Notes: generated by a model from the sequence alone, not told the origin. Counted from the first letter of the stretch, positions 37,050-46,523 are shown. The stretch: DNA of 64,000 nt from Thiocapsa marina 5811 (GCF_000223985.1 NZ_AFWV01000009.1:227945-291944), one strand, 5' to 3'. Numbers and translations: made by a program.

Positions 37050-38671
37050 CAGGCGGCCTCCCGCCCTTGGCGCGGGGTGCGCCGGTTGCCGTCGAAGATC
37101 ACCTCCACACGCGTGCCCTCGCCCGCCTCGCTCTCGATGCGCAGCTCCGCACCGATGCGCCGTGCACGCTCCTCCATAATGGTCAGGCCGATGTGCTCGC
37201 CCGGATTGGATCCCGCCGTCGGGGTGGTAAAGCCCACGCCGTCGTCTTCGATCAGCAGCACGTGCTGGCCGCTCGGATCGCGGGTGAGCAGGACGCGTAC
37301 CGTATGCGCCTTTGAATGTTTACGTATATTGGCCAACGTTTCCTGGACAATCCGCAAGATCTGAAGCTCCTCGCTTGCCGAGAGCTCGAACGGACGACAA
37401 TCGTTCTGAAAGAGCACGTGTGCGCCTGTCTCCTGTCCGAAGCGGTGCGTGAGCTTCTCGAGCGCCGGCACCAGACCCCGTCGATCCAAGGGGGCACGGA
37501 AGCTCGCGAGCAGCTCGCGCAGCTCGGTGTGGGCCTCGTCGAGCCCGTTGCGGATACGGCTCAGATCGTTGCGCGCCTCGAGCGAGATCGCGCTCCCGCG
37601 CAGCGAGTCGGTCAGCATGCGGCACTGAAAGCGCAGGCTCGCCAGGGTCTGGGCGAGCGAGTCGTGCAGCTCGTGGGCCAAGGAGTTACGCTCCTCCACG
37701 ATCGACAGACGCCGCGCGTCGGCGTCCGAGCGCAGCTTGGCAATGGCGACCCCGAGGTGATGCCCGACCGTCGAGAGCAGGTCCAGAATGTCCTCGCGGG
37801 CCCGTAAGCCCGGCCGGTCGACGAAGACGGTGTAGACGCCGAGCAGCTCGTCGCGATGCTCCAACGGCACGGTGACGACCTCCATCTCGCTGCTGGCGAA
37901 CATCCGCCGCCCGTAGATCCTGGAGCAATAGCGCGCGTCGTTCCCGCAGACGATCTCGCCCGGCGTGAGGACACTCCCGCACAGACACAGATCCACCGGG
38001 CCGATATCCTGCTCGCGCACCAGATCGTCGTCCAGACCGATCGCGCCGACCAGACGCCGCGAGCCGTCGGGCATGACCAGACGCACGGTGGCGGCGCGGC
38101 CGTTGATCATCTCCTTCAAGACCCGCAGGAAGCGCAGCAGCAGCTCGTCGACACTCTCCGCTTGATGGATCCCGGCGGCCACGTCGTAGAGGATCTTCAG
38201 CGAGGCGGTCTTCTGCGCCAGCCGCATGGTCTGGCGTGCGACCCGGTTGTCCATCTCCTCGTACAGATCGGTCAGCTCCTCGTTGAGGCTGCGGATATCG
38301 CGCGCCACCTGCGCCAGCACACCGGCGTCCTCCAAGGCATCGCTCGCGCCCGGCTCGCCCTGACAGACCCGCGAGAGCGAATGCTCCAGCCGCACGAGAG
38401 GCACCAGCAGTTGTCTGCGCAACCGGCTCCAGAGGTGCATGGCGGCGAGTAAGGCCGCGAGGAGCGACGCCATCGCGAGCGGCGCCGCCCAGTCCAGATG
38501 CGGACGCGCACCCTGCAAGGTCAGCAGAGCGAGCGCAGCGGCGAGCGTCGCCCCGACCACGATCGAGGGCGCGGCAAGACCGGCCGCGCGCAGGACCTCG
38601 CGAACCCGCGAGGCCTCGACCTCCTCGGCACGCTCGGCGACAGGTCGCTTTTGGATCAGGCTCGTGCTCAC
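37049..38671 (-). CDS. NarX-like sensor histidine kinase with GAF domain
   Basis: The 540-residue protein has two membrane helices near the N-terminus (about 33-53 and 61-80) with almost no periplasmic loop, a coiled linker (about 130-155), a GAF-like domain (about 165-315), a HisKA_3 dimerisation domain with phospho-acceptor H336 in LAHELHDSLAQ, and an HATPase domain ending DDGVGF and GLTIMEERAR. The GAF part holds a cysteine cluster C229, C231, C242 and C249 (CLCGSVLTPGEIVCG), resembling the central cysteine region of NarX-type kinases; metal or redox sensing is inference. It lacks the NarX periplasmic nitrate domain. Confidence 0.92.
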   Translation of the reverse strand: MSTSLIQKRPVAERAEEVEASRVREVLRAAGLAAPSIVVGATLAAALALLTLQGARPHLDWAAPLAMASLLAALLAAMHLWSRLRRQLLVPLVRLEHSLSRVCQGEPGASDALEDAGVLAQVARDIRSLNEELTDLYEEMDNRVARQTMRLAQKTASLKILYDVAAGIHQAESVDELLLRFLRVLKEMINGRAATVRLVMPDGSRRLVGAIGLDDDLVREQDIGPVDLCLCGSVLTPGEIVCGNDARYCSRIYGRRMFASSEMEVVTVPLEHRDELLGVYTVFVDRPGLRAREDILDLLSTVGHHLGVAIAKLRSDADARRLSIVEERNSLAHELHDSLAQTLASLRFQCRMLTDSLRGSAISLEARNDLSRIRNGLDEAHTELRELLASFRAPLDRRGLVPALEKLTHRFGQETGAHVLFQNDCRPFELSASEELQILRIVQETLANIRKHSKAHTVRVLLTRDPSGQHVLLIEDDGVGFTTPTAGSNPGEHIGLTIMEERARRIGAELRIESEAGEGTRVEVIFDGNRRTPRQGREAA

Positions 38672-40521
38672 GCCGACGCCTCCGGATCCTCGGGCTTCGC
38701 GTCACGCGTGTCCGTCGCCGCGACCGGCACCGGGGCATCCGGCCCTTCGCGCTGCTGCAGATCCCACATGGCCGCATAGTGCCCGCCGGCCTCCAGGAGC
38801 GCGCGATGCGTCCCCTGCTCGCGGATGCGCCCCTGCTCCAACACCAGGATCAGGTCGGCATCCACCACCGTGGACAGACGATGCGCGATCACCAGGGTGG
38901 TATGGTTTTCCGCGACCTCGGCGAGTGTTTGCTGGATCGCCTGCTCGGTGTGGCTGTCGAGCGAGGAGGTCGCCTCGTCGAAGACCAGGATCCGCGGCTG
39001 CTTCAAGATCGCCCGCGCGATCGCCACCCGCTGTTTCTCCCCGCCAGAGAGCTTCAGACCGCGCTCCCCGACCATGGTGTCCCAGCCGTCGGGCAGGCTC
39101 TCGATAAAGGTGCGGATGTGGGCCATCTCGGCGCAGCGCTCGACCTCGGCGCGGGTCGCTTCGGGCCGTCCGTAGGCCAGGTTGTAGTAGATGGTGTCGT
39201 TGAACAGGACGGTGTCTTGCGGGACGATGCCGATCGCCGCACGCAGACTCTCCTGGGTGACCTCGCGCAGATCCTGCCCGTCGATCAGGATCCGCCCGGC
39301 GGTCACGTCGTAGAAGCGAAACAGCAGGCGTGCCAGGGTGGACTTGCCGGCGCCGCTGTGACCGACGACGGCGAGGGTCTGGCCGGGCGCGATCCGAAAA
39401 TCGACATCCTGCAGGATCGCCCGTTCGTGCTGGTAGTGAAAGTCGACGTGCTCGAAGCGGATCTCGCCGTCGCGCAGGCGCAATGCCTTGGTGTCCGGGG
39501 CGTCCTGGATCTCGGGGCGGCGCTCGAGCAGCTTGAAGACCAGATCCATGTCCGCGAGCGCATACTTGATCTGCCGGTAGACGATCCCGAGAAAGCCCAG
39601 CGGGATGAACAACTGGAGCATCAACGCGTTGACCAGGACCAGATCGCCGACGCTCATTTCGCCCTTCACGACGCCGTTGGCCGCGAAGGCCATGATCAGG
39701 GTGACGCCGATCGCGATGATCGCGCCCTGCCCGAAGTTCAGCAGCGACATGGAGGTCTGGCTCTTGACCGCCATCTCCTCCCACTCGGCCAGGGTGCCGT
39801 CGTAGCGCGCGAGCTCCATGTGCTCGTTGCCGAAATATTTGACCGTTTCGTAGTTGATGAGGCTGTCGAAGGCCTGATTATTGGCCTCCGAGTCCAAACG
39901 GTTCATCCGGTGCCGATAGTCCATGCGCCATTCGGTGATGGCGAAGGTGAAGGTGAAATAGACCGCGACGGTCCCGAAGACGACCAGCGCAAAGGCCGGG
40001 CTGTACTGCTTGAAGAGGATCACCGCGACCAGGGTGAACTCCACCAACACCGGCAGGACGCTGAAGGCGACATAGTTCAGAATGGTCGAGACCGAACGGG
40101 TACCGCGCTCGAGGTCGCGGCTGATGGCGCCGCTTTGCCGCCCCAGGTGGTAGCGCAGCGAGAGCCGATGCAGGTGATCGAGCACCTTGGTCGAGAGCCG
40201 GCGCATGGCGCGGTAGCGCACCCGGGCGAAGACCACGTCGCGCAGCTCGTTGAAGAGCGAGGCGCTGAGCTTGAGCGCCCCGTAGGCGACCAGCAGCGAG
40301 ATCGGCAGCACCAGCACCTGATGCGGCGTGGCCTCGAAGGCATCCACGATGTCGCGCAGCACCAAGGGGACGCCGACATTGGCCACCTTCGCCGCGATCA
40401 GACAGAGCAGCGCGAGCATGGCACGCCCGCGGAACTCCCACAGATAGGGCAGCATTCCGCGCAGATTGTGCCAATCTCGGCGATCGGCGTGGATGCGCTC
40501 GGTTGCGGCGATTCTATTCAT
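38668..40521 (-). CDS. Atm1/HMT1-type ABC exporter (fused membrane and ATPase domains)
   Basis: The 617-residue half-transporter has six membrane helices (about 25-290) with NYETVKYFGNE, a motif of the Atm1/HMT1 family, and an ATPase domain with Walker A GHSGAGKSTL, signature LSGGEKQRVA and Walker B ILVFDEATSSLD. Atm1-type exporters move glutathione-linked sulfur or metal species out of the cytoplasm; the substrate here is inferred only by family. I start at ATG 40521 (MNRIAATERIHADRRDW). The stop overlaps the kinase start by 4 bp, so exporter, kinase and regulator are one operon. Confidence 0.92.
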   Translation of the reverse strand: MNRIAATERIHADRRDWHNLRGMLPYLWEFRGRAMLALLCLIAAKVANVGVPLVLRDIVDAFEATPHQVLVLPISLLVAYGALKLSASLFNELRDVVFARVRYRAMRRLSTKVLDHLHRLSLRYHLGRQSGAISRDLERGTRSVSTILNYVAFSVLPVLVEFTLVAVILFKQYSPAFALVVFGTVAVYFTFTFAITEWRMDYRHRMNRLDSEANNQAFDSLINYETVKYFGNEHMELARYDGTLAEWEEMAVKSQTSMSLLNFGQGAIIAIGVTLIMAFAANGVVKGEMSVGDLVLVNALMLQLFIPLGFLGIVYRQIKYALADMDLVFKLLERRPEIQDAPDTKALRLRDGEIRFEHVDFHYQHERAILQDVDFRIAPGQTLAVVGHSGAGKSTLARLLFRFYDVTAGRILIDGQDLREVTQESLRAAIGIVPQDTVLFNDTIYYNLAYGRPEATRAEVERCAEMAHIRTFIESLPDGWDTMVGERGLKLSGGEKQRVAIARAILKQPRILVFDEATSSLDSHTEQAIQQTLAEVAENHTTLVIAHRLSTVVDADLILVLEQGRIREQGTHRALLEAGGHYAAMWDLQQREGPDAPVPVAATDTRDAKPEDPEASA

Positions 40522-40531
40522 ACAACTCTTT

Positions 40532-40616
40532 TGAACCGCGCCCGGCGCGGCATGTGATGGTTTTGGATGGGATCGGCCCCGGCAGACTCGACGACTGTCG
40601 GAGCTGGCGCGGTTCA
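40532..40616 (+). repeat. Type A 85-bp repeat, solo copy
   Basis: The copy starts TGAACCGCGCC and ends CGCGGTTCA, so both termini carry a matching compensatory change relative to TAAACCGCG/CGCGGTTTA. It sits 11 bp upstream of the ABC exporter start, where promoter and leader sequence would be expected. Confidence 0.9.
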
Positions 40617-40828
40617 AATGTTTTCCGGAAATCGCCTAAGCTGCCGCTCCGAGAAGGACGGTGAAATCCCCATGGCCGAGTACAACATGACAACGACACG
40701 GGTCGCCTCGGACGCGATTCATACTGGACGATATTCAAGACGACATTCAAAAGGTGTCGCCCGGTCGTTATTCGAACGGCTCGCCGCGGCGAGCCGACCG
40801 ACCAAACCTGTATAAATGAGGACGCATC

Positions 40829-41215
40829 ATGGCAGATCCCACGATGGACAGCACGGGTTGCAGCATGCACGAGCCCTACGCCTTGCAGGTGCTCGGCGAC
40901 CAGATGGAGCCCGAGTTCCCCGATCGCTGTGTCGTGATCGTCGAGCCGACGGACAATCGTCAAAACAACAGCTTCGTGTTCGCCGAGGTGGAAGGCGTGC
41001 GCTGGTTTCGCAAATATGTGCGGAGCGAGGACGGCACCGAGCGGCTCGTCGCCGTCAACCGCATCTATCCGGACATCGATCTCGACGGACTGGACTGGCA
41101 CGTCCTGGGCGTGATCATTCAACGCAACATCCGCCGCAAGATCAAACACTACGACTACTCGCAAGAGCCCGAGACCTCGCCGACGGTGGCCATCACGGAT
41201 CTGACCGGCCGGTGA
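40829..41215 (+). CDS. S24/LexA-like protein with substituted catalytic serine
   Basis: The 128-residue protein has the fold signature of LexA-type S24 peptidases: ALQVLGDQMEPEFPDRCVVIVEP then FVFAEVEGVRWFRKYVR. The usual GDSMEP has Gln in place of the catalytic Ser (GDQMEP), so autoproteolysis is unlikely. There is no DNA-binding domain. A good ribosome-binding site (GAGGA) precedes the ATG. Its stop overlaps the start of the RND adaptor gene (TGATG), so it is coupled to the efflux genes. A structural or sensory role is possible but not shown. Confidence 0.75.
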   Translation: MADPTMDSTGCSMHEPYALQVLGDQMEPEFPDRCVVIVEPTDNRQNNSFVFAEVEGVRWFRKYVRSEDGTERLVAVNRIYPDIDLDGLDWHVLGVIIQRNIRRKIKHYDYSQEPETSPTVAITDLTGR

Positions 41216-42366
41216 TGCGCGGCGACGCCGTCTCCACGCCGCCGCGAGCCGACGGCGCAGCCGGCCGTTCGGGGCCCGCGCGCCCCCGCCGGTCGCGCCT
41301 GCGGATCGCGTGCGTGCCAAAAGGGCTCTCGACCGCGATGCCGGCCGCGCTCCTGGCCGCGACCCTGCTCGCCTGCTCGCCCGGAGGCGACCCGCCGGCG
41401 AGCACGGGCCGCAACCGCGGCGCGCTCGACCACCTGGTGGCCTCGGTCGCCGTGGAGCGCGCCGCCACGACCAGCAGCCACGAGCGCCCGGGCTCGCTGC
41501 GGTATCGCCGCCAGGTGCGGCTCTTCAGTCAGGAAGAGGGCCGGATCACCGCACTGGACGTCTTCGAGGGCGATACGGTTCGGGAGGGCGAGGTTCTGGT
41601 CGCGCTCGATGACGACCTCCTGCAGGCCGAGCTCGACAAGGCACGCGCCACGCTGGCGCAGGCCGAGCTCGACGTGCGGCGACTCGAAGATCTCGTGAGC
41701 AAGCGCGCCGCCTCGGACGCCGAGCTCTCGCAGGCCCGCACCGCCGTTGCCGTGGCGCGCGGCGATGTCCGACTCCTGGAGACCCGGCTGGCCTTCACCC
41801 GGATCCCGGCCCCGTTCGACGGTGTCGTGACCGAGCGCTTGGTCGAGCCCGGTGATTTCGTCTCGAAGAATACCCACCTTCTCAGCGTCGCCGATCCGAC
41901 GTCATTGGTTGCCGAGGTCTATGTCTCCGAGCTCATCCTGCCGCGGATCAAGGTCGGCGACCCGGCGCAGCTGCGCATCGACGCGCTCGGCGGGACGGAA
42001 TTCCCGGCCCGGATCCTGCGGATCCATCCGAGCCTGGAGCAGACCAGCCGACAGGGGATCGTCGAGCTGACGCTCGAGGATCCGCCGCCGGGGGTGAAGG
42101 CCGGACAATTCGTGCGGGTCACGCTCGAGACCGCCGCGGTGGAGCGCCTGCTGATCCCCTTTCGTGCCCTGCGCCGAGATCGTGACGGCGAGCTCGTCTG
42201 GCTGATCACGGACGACGGCACGGCCGCCCGACGGCAGGTCAGGAGCGGTCTGCAGATCGCCGATCGCATCGAGATCCTGGAGGGTCTCGCGCCGGGCGAT
42301 CGGATCATCACGCGCGGATTCCTCGGGCTGAGCGAGGGTAAAACAGTCAAGGTGGTCCCGGAATGA
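41215..42366 (+). CDS. RND efflux periplasmic adaptor (membrane fusion protein)
   Basis: The protein bridges an inner-membrane RND pump and an outer-membrane channel. From ATG 41215 it has 383 residues: a long basic N-terminus, a lipobox LLAC near residue 54, a biotinyl-lipoyl-like half (GRITALDVFEGDTVREGEVL), an alpha hairpin with LDKARATLAQAELDVRRLEDL, the second lipoyl half (IPAPFDGVVTERLVEPGDFV), and beta-barrel domains. An ATG at 41338 would begin directly at the lipoprotein signal and may be the true start; the upstream start is favoured only by overlap with the preceding gene. Confidence 0.9.
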   Translation: MRGDAVSTPPRADGAAGRSGPARPRRSRLRIACVPKGLSTAMPAALLAATLLACSPGGDPPASTGRNRGALDHLVASVAVERAATTSSHERPGSLRYRRQVRLFSQEEGRITALDVFEGDTVREGEVLVALDDDLLQAELDKARATLAQAELDVRRLEDLVSKRAASDAELSQARTAVAVARGDVRLLETRLAFTRIPAPFDGVVTERLVEPGDFVSKNTHLLSVADPTSLVAEVYVSELILPRIKVGDPAQLRIDALGGTEFPARILRIHPSLEQTSRQGIVELTLEDPPPGVKAGQFVRVTLETAAVERLLIPFRALRRDRDGELVWLITDDGTAARRQVRSGLQIADRIEILEGLAPGDRIITRGFLGLSEGKTVKVVPE

Positions 42367-43007
42367 ATCTCGAACACCTCTACACCGCCGTCGAGCTGGT
42401 GCGCAGCGGCTGCTATCGCGACAACCCGCGCGAGGCGACGCGCCTGCGGACCTACCCGGTCATGATCGCGGCCGCCGCAGCGCCGGCGGCGAGCCCGACC
42501 GAGGCCTTTCTGCGTGCGGCCTGTCTCGCCTATGCCTGGATGCCCGAGCGCGTGCGCATCGATCAGAGCCATCTGGCCCCCGCGGTCTCCGCCTTCGAGG
42601 CCGCGCGCGCCTCCTCCCGGAGCGGACCGCAGAGCGCCTCGGATGCCGAGCTCGCCGCTCTGCGGGAGCGCGGCATCGACGCCGTCGCCGCCAGCCTCAG
42701 CTCGGTCGTCGGGGCCTCGCTGGTTCTGCATCTCGCCGCACCCGGCCTCTTCCCGATCTGGGACGAGCGCATCGAGCGCTTTCGCCTGGACGAAGAGCCC
42801 TCGCCGTACCACATGGGTCAGGCCCGTCACTATCTCGACTTCATCGACGAGATTCGCGACCTCACCGCACACCCCCTCTTCCTCACATTCCACAACGACT
42901 TCTGCACCGCCTACCAGGCGCGACTGCAACGCCTGCGGATCTCGCCCTATCCGCTGACCGAGCCCAAGGTCGTGGAAGAGGCGATCACGGAGCTCGCGGG
43001 CGACTGA
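42363..43007 (+). CDS. Protein of unknown function coupled to RND adaptor
   Basis: The 214-residue protein is not recognised. Its ATG overlaps the TGA of the adaptor gene (ATGA), showing translational coupling with the efflux operon. It is mainly helical, without signal peptide or membrane segment, and contains GASLVLHLAAPGLFPIWDERI and PYHMGQARHYLDFIDEIRDL. The pattern LHLAAPGLFPIWDERIERF recalls small cytoplasmic helical proteins found in other bacteria, but I cannot assign a family. An accessory role to the pump is inference from coupling. Confidence 0.75.
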   Translation: MNLEHLYTAVELVRSGCYRDNPREATRLRTYPVMIAAAAAPAASPTEAFLRAACLAYAWMPERVRIDQSHLAPAVSAFEAARASSRSGPQSASDAELAALRERGIDAVAASLSSVVGASLVLHLAAPGLFPIWDERIERFRLDEEPSPYHMGQARHYLDFIDEIRDLTAHPLFLTFHNDFCTAYQARLQRLRISPYPLTEPKVVEEAITELAGD

Positions 43008-43148
43008 GTCACATGTCGGAAAAAGTCGGTTACCGAACCGAATGGTCGTCGTCGTTGTCGACCGTCGATGAGTCAGAAACAAGGGGAACAACTTGACCGG
43101 TTGTATTTAAACCGCCATCACGGTTTTGCGGGAACGGTTCGACCGGCC

Positions 43149-43246
43149 GTAGGGTGGACGAGCGCGAGCGAAGTCCACCGAGCGCTGTGCCGGGGTCTGG
43201 TGGACTGCGCTGCGCTTGTCCACCCTACGGCGCTCGTCCACCCTAC
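43149..43246. repeat. GTAGGGTGGAC-family repeat
   Basis: A copy with an extra right-end unit lies in the 380-bp gap between the unknown coupled gene and the RND permease gene, splitting the efflux operon. The rest of the gap shows scattered GTCGTC/GACGACAACGAC runs (43027-43050 and 43308-43326) but no gene. Confidence 0.9.
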
Positions 43247-43388
43247 AGCACAACTTCATCGCAGCGGCCCATGTGATGAGCTCCGCCCAGTGTTGTCGGT
43301 GCCTCACTCGATGACGACAACGACAATGGGGCTGTAGCACCACCACCACCGAGCGTCGGCGGTTAGAGCGCTTTCCGGGAATCACCTC

Positions 43389-46300
43389 ATGTTGACCAAC
43401 ATTTCCACCTGGTCGGTCCGCCACCCCGTCGGCGTTGTCGCGCTCACGCTCGCGGTGATGGTCCTCGGGGGGGTCTCGCTCACCCGGCTCAACATCGACC
43501 TGCTGCCGAGCATCATCTATCCGGACATCCAGGTCCGCATCCTCGACCCCGGCGTTCCCGCGGAGGTCATGGAGAACGAGTTCACCCGCGACCTCGAGGA
43601 GCAGCTCGCGATCACCGAGGGCGTCATCGCCATCCAGTCGCGCACCACCGAGGGCCGCAGCGCCATCGATCTGTCGTTCCGCTACGGCGAGGACATCGAC
43701 GAGGCCTTGCGCGACGCCAGCTCCCGACTGGATCGGGCCAAGCGATTCCTGCCGGAGACGGACGACCCGCCCATCATCTACAAGCGCGACCCCTTCCAGC
43801 TCCCGGTCGCCGAGTATGTCGTCAGCTCCGCGTTGCGCGACCCGGTGGAGCTGCGCACCTGGGCGGACTACACGCTGGGTCGCTCGCTGGTGACACTCCC
43901 GGGCGTGGCCTCGGTGGAGGTCGGCGGCGGGTTGGAGCGCGAGGTGCAGGTGGTCGCCAACCAGTTCCGCTTGGCCGGCCTGGGGATCGACATCCTTGAT
44001 CTGGAGACCCGCCTGCGCACCGCCAATCAGGATGTCGCGGCCGGGCGGCTGCGCATGCCCGACGGCGAGATCGGGGGCCGCACCGAAGGGCGGTTCAGGG
44101 ACGTGCAGGAGATCATCGACCTGCCGCTCAACCCCGAGGCCGGCGACAACCCGATGGCCCAGATGCGCATCGGGGAGATCGCGCAGGTCATCGACGGGGC
44201 GAGCGAGGAGCGCCTGCGCATCCGCCTGGACGACCAGCCCGGGATCAAGCTCTCGGTCCAGAAGCAGCCGCTCACCAACACGGTCGCGGTGGTCGAGACC
44301 GTCGATCGCGAGCTTGCCCGGCTCGCCGAGCAGGGCCAGCTCCCCGAGGACATCCAGATCCAGCGCGTCGACGACCAGGCCCGCTATATCCGTCACTCGC
44401 TCGACAACGCCGTCACCGCCGCGCTCAGCGGCGCCCTGCTCGCGATGGCCGTCGTCTATATCTTCCTCGGGAGCCTGCGGCGGACCCTGATCATCGGCGC
44501 TGCCATCCCGATCGCCGTCCTGGTCACCTTCATCCTGATGGCCGCCAACGGCCTGACCTTCAATATCATGACGCTCGGCGGTCTCGCGCTCGGCATCGGC
44601 ATGCTGGTCGACAGCACCATCGTGATGCTCGAGAACATCTATCGCCATCAGCGCATGGGCCAAACCACGGTCGTCGCGGCGGATGCCGCCAGCCGCGAGG
44701 TCACGGGCGCCATCATCGCCTCGACCTCGACGAACCTGGCCGCGGTCCTGCCGTTCCTCTTTATCGGGGGGCTCGTCGGCCTGCTCTTTCAGGAGCTGAT
44801 CTTCACCATCTCGGCGGCCATCCTCGCCTCCATGATGGTCGCCTTGACCCTGGTGCCGGCGCTCGCGGGCGGTGTGCCGGCGGGCCGAGAGGGGATGTTG
44901 CGCAGACAGGTCAATCGGGTCATGGAGGCCCTGCAGAACGGCTATGCCCGAGTGCTCGACGGGCTGCTGCAGATCCGCTGGCTCGTCATCCTGGCCTTCG
45001 TCGCCGGCCTGGCGTGGACGGTGCCTTGGTTGATCGACGCCAAGCAGGAGTTTTTGCCCGCGCTCGACGAGGGCGACGTGCGCATCAGCCTGACCGCGGA
45101 CGCCGGTATCGACCTCGAAGAGATGGATCGGCTCACGCGCCGAATCGAGGCGCTCGTCGCCGAGCAGCCGGAGGTCGAGGCGATCTTCACGACGGTGGGC
45201 GGTTTCGTGTTCGGGCGCTCGTCCTTCGAGAGCGCCAACCGTGCCAGCCTGCAGGTCCTGCTCAAGCCGGCCGCGCAACGCGACGTAGGCAGCAAGGAGT
45301 GGATCGCACGCGTCGACGGGCTGATCCGGGCGCTCGAGATCCCCGGCTTACGGGCCTCGCTCGTCACGCGCGGGATCCGCGGGATCCGCTTCAGTCAGGG
45401 CGACGACGACGTCAGTCTGCGCATCGCGGGCGAGAACCTCGACACCCTCGCGGATCTCGCCGATCAGGTCGTGGAGCGTCTCGCCACCGTCGAGGGACTG
45501 AGCAATATCCAGCACAGCAGTCAGGACGTCACCCGCGAGATCTCCATCCGGCTCGACCCGCAACGCGCCGCGAGCTTCGGTCTCGCCATCGAGGACGTCG
45601 GTGCCGTGCTGCGGTTCGCCCTGGAGGGGCGGATCGTCACCGAGCTGATCGACGGCGACCGCGCGGTCGATCTGCTGCTGCGGCTCGACCGGATGGACAT
45701 CGCCGCGCCGGGCGATCTGGACTCCATCGTGCTGTTCAGCAAGACCGAGCCGCGACGCCCCTTGCGACTCGGCGATGTCGCGACCGTCGAGATCCTGGCC
45801 CAGCCCGCGACCATCCTGCGCGACCGCCAACAACGTATCGTCGAGGTCACCGCGTCGATCGGCGAGGATCTGACCGTGCAACAGGCGATCGAGTCGGCGC
45901 TCGCCGCGGCGGCACAGGTCCCGCTGCCGCAGGGCTATCGGCTCTACGAGGCGGGCGGTCTGGAGACCCTCAAGCAGGGCCAGGACATGAGCCGGATCCT
46001 GCTCGGGCTCGCGCTGTTTCTGGTCTTGGTCGCGATGGCGGTCCAATACGAGTCGGTGCGCAATCCCGTGATCATCCTGATCTCGGTCCCCTTCGCCTTG
46101 ATCGGCGTGGTGCTCGGCCTCCAGTGGACGGGGCTGCCCGTCTCCATGCCGGTCTGGCTCGGACTCATCATGCTCGCCGGCATCGTGGTCAACAACGCGA
46201 TCGTGCTGGTGGAGTTCATCGAGCTCGAGCGGCGCGCGGGTCTGGATACAGGCACCGCCATCCTGGAGGCGGCACGCCTGCGTCTGCGGCCCATCCTCAT

Positions 46301-46523
46301 GACCACGCTCACCACCGTCGTGGGCATGCTGCCGCTCGCGCTTGCACTCGGCGAAGGCTCGGAGATGCTGCAACCGCTCGCCGTGACCATCGTCTCGGGG
46401 CTATCCTTCTCGACACTGGTCTCGCTCGTGCTGGTGCCCCTGGTGTATCGGGTCCTGGCAGCCCCGGCAGCGGCGCAGACCCCGACGGACTCGACGGACC
46501 TCGCCTTGAAGACATCGCGCTGA
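43389..46523 (+). CDS. RND-family efflux permease
   Basis: The 1044-residue inner-membrane pump has twelve membrane helices in two repeats with two large periplasmic loops, as in AcrB/CusA proteins. The N-terminus (TNISTWSVRHPVGVVALTLAVMV) is typical. The fourth helix reads GIGMLVDSTIVMLENI: one Asp followed by Ser instead of the Asp-Asp of AcrB-type drug pumps, so it is nearer to HAE2/HME-like relatives. The second half has the matching motif MLAGIVVNNAIVLVEFIE. It works with the adaptor gene upstream; an outer-membrane channel is not encoded here. Confidence 0.95.
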   Translation: MLTNISTWSVRHPVGVVALTLAVMVLGGVSLTRLNIDLLPSIIYPDIQVRILDPGVPAEVMENEFTRDLEEQLAITEGVIAIQSRTTEGRSAIDLSFRYGEDIDEALRDASSRLDRAKRFLPETDDPPIIYKRDPFQLPVAEYVVSSALRDPVELRTWADYTLGRSLVTLPGVASVEVGGGLEREVQVVANQFRLAGLGIDILDLETRLRTANQDVAAGRLRMPDGEIGGRTEGRFRDVQEIIDLPLNPEAGDNPMAQMRIGEIAQVIDGASEERLRIRLDDQPGIKLSVQKQPLTNTVAVVETVDRELARLAEQGQLPEDIQIQRVDDQARYIRHSLDNAVTAALSGALLAMAVVYIFLGSLRRTLIIGAAIPIAVLVTFILMAANGLTFNIMTLGGLALGIGMLVDSTIVMLENIYRHQRMGQTTVVAADAASREVTGAIIASTSTNLAAVLPFLFIGGLVGLLFQELIFTISAAILASMMVALTLVPALAGGVPAGREGMLRRQVNRVMEALQNGYARVLDGLLQIRWLVILAFVAGLAWTVPWLIDAKQEFLPALDEGDVRISLTADAGIDLEEMDRLTRRIEALVAEQPEVEAIFTTVGGFVFGRSSFESANRASLQVLLKPAAQRDVGSKEWIARVDGLIRALEIPGLRASLVTRGIRGIRFSQGDDDVSLRIAGENLDTLADLADQVVERLATVEGLSNIQHSSQDVTREISIRLDPQRAASFGLAIEDVGAVLRFALEGRIVTELIDGDRAVDLLLRLDRMDIAAPGDLDSIVLFSKTEPRRPLRLGDVATVEILAQPATILRDRQQRIVEVTASIGEDLTVQQAIESALAAAAQVPLPQGYRLYEAGGLETLKQGQDMSRILLGLALFLVLVAMAVQYESVRNPVIILISVPFALIGVVLGLQWTGLPVSMPVWLGLIMLAGIVVNNAIVLVEFIELERRAGLDTGTAILEAARLRLRPILMTTLTTVVGMLPLALALGEGSEMLQPLAVTIVSGLSFSTLVSLVLVPLVYRVLAAPAAAQTPTDSTDLALKTSR

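Noticed and set aside
40567..40815. 82-residue (or 47-residue) frame before the S24-like gene
   Set aside because: Half of it is repeat sequence; the remaining product has no recognisable pattern and the ribosome-binding site is poorly spaced.
43107..45278. 723-residue minus-strand frame over the RND permease
   Set aside because: It is antisense to a well-recognised pump gene and has low-complexity acidic/His-rich composition.
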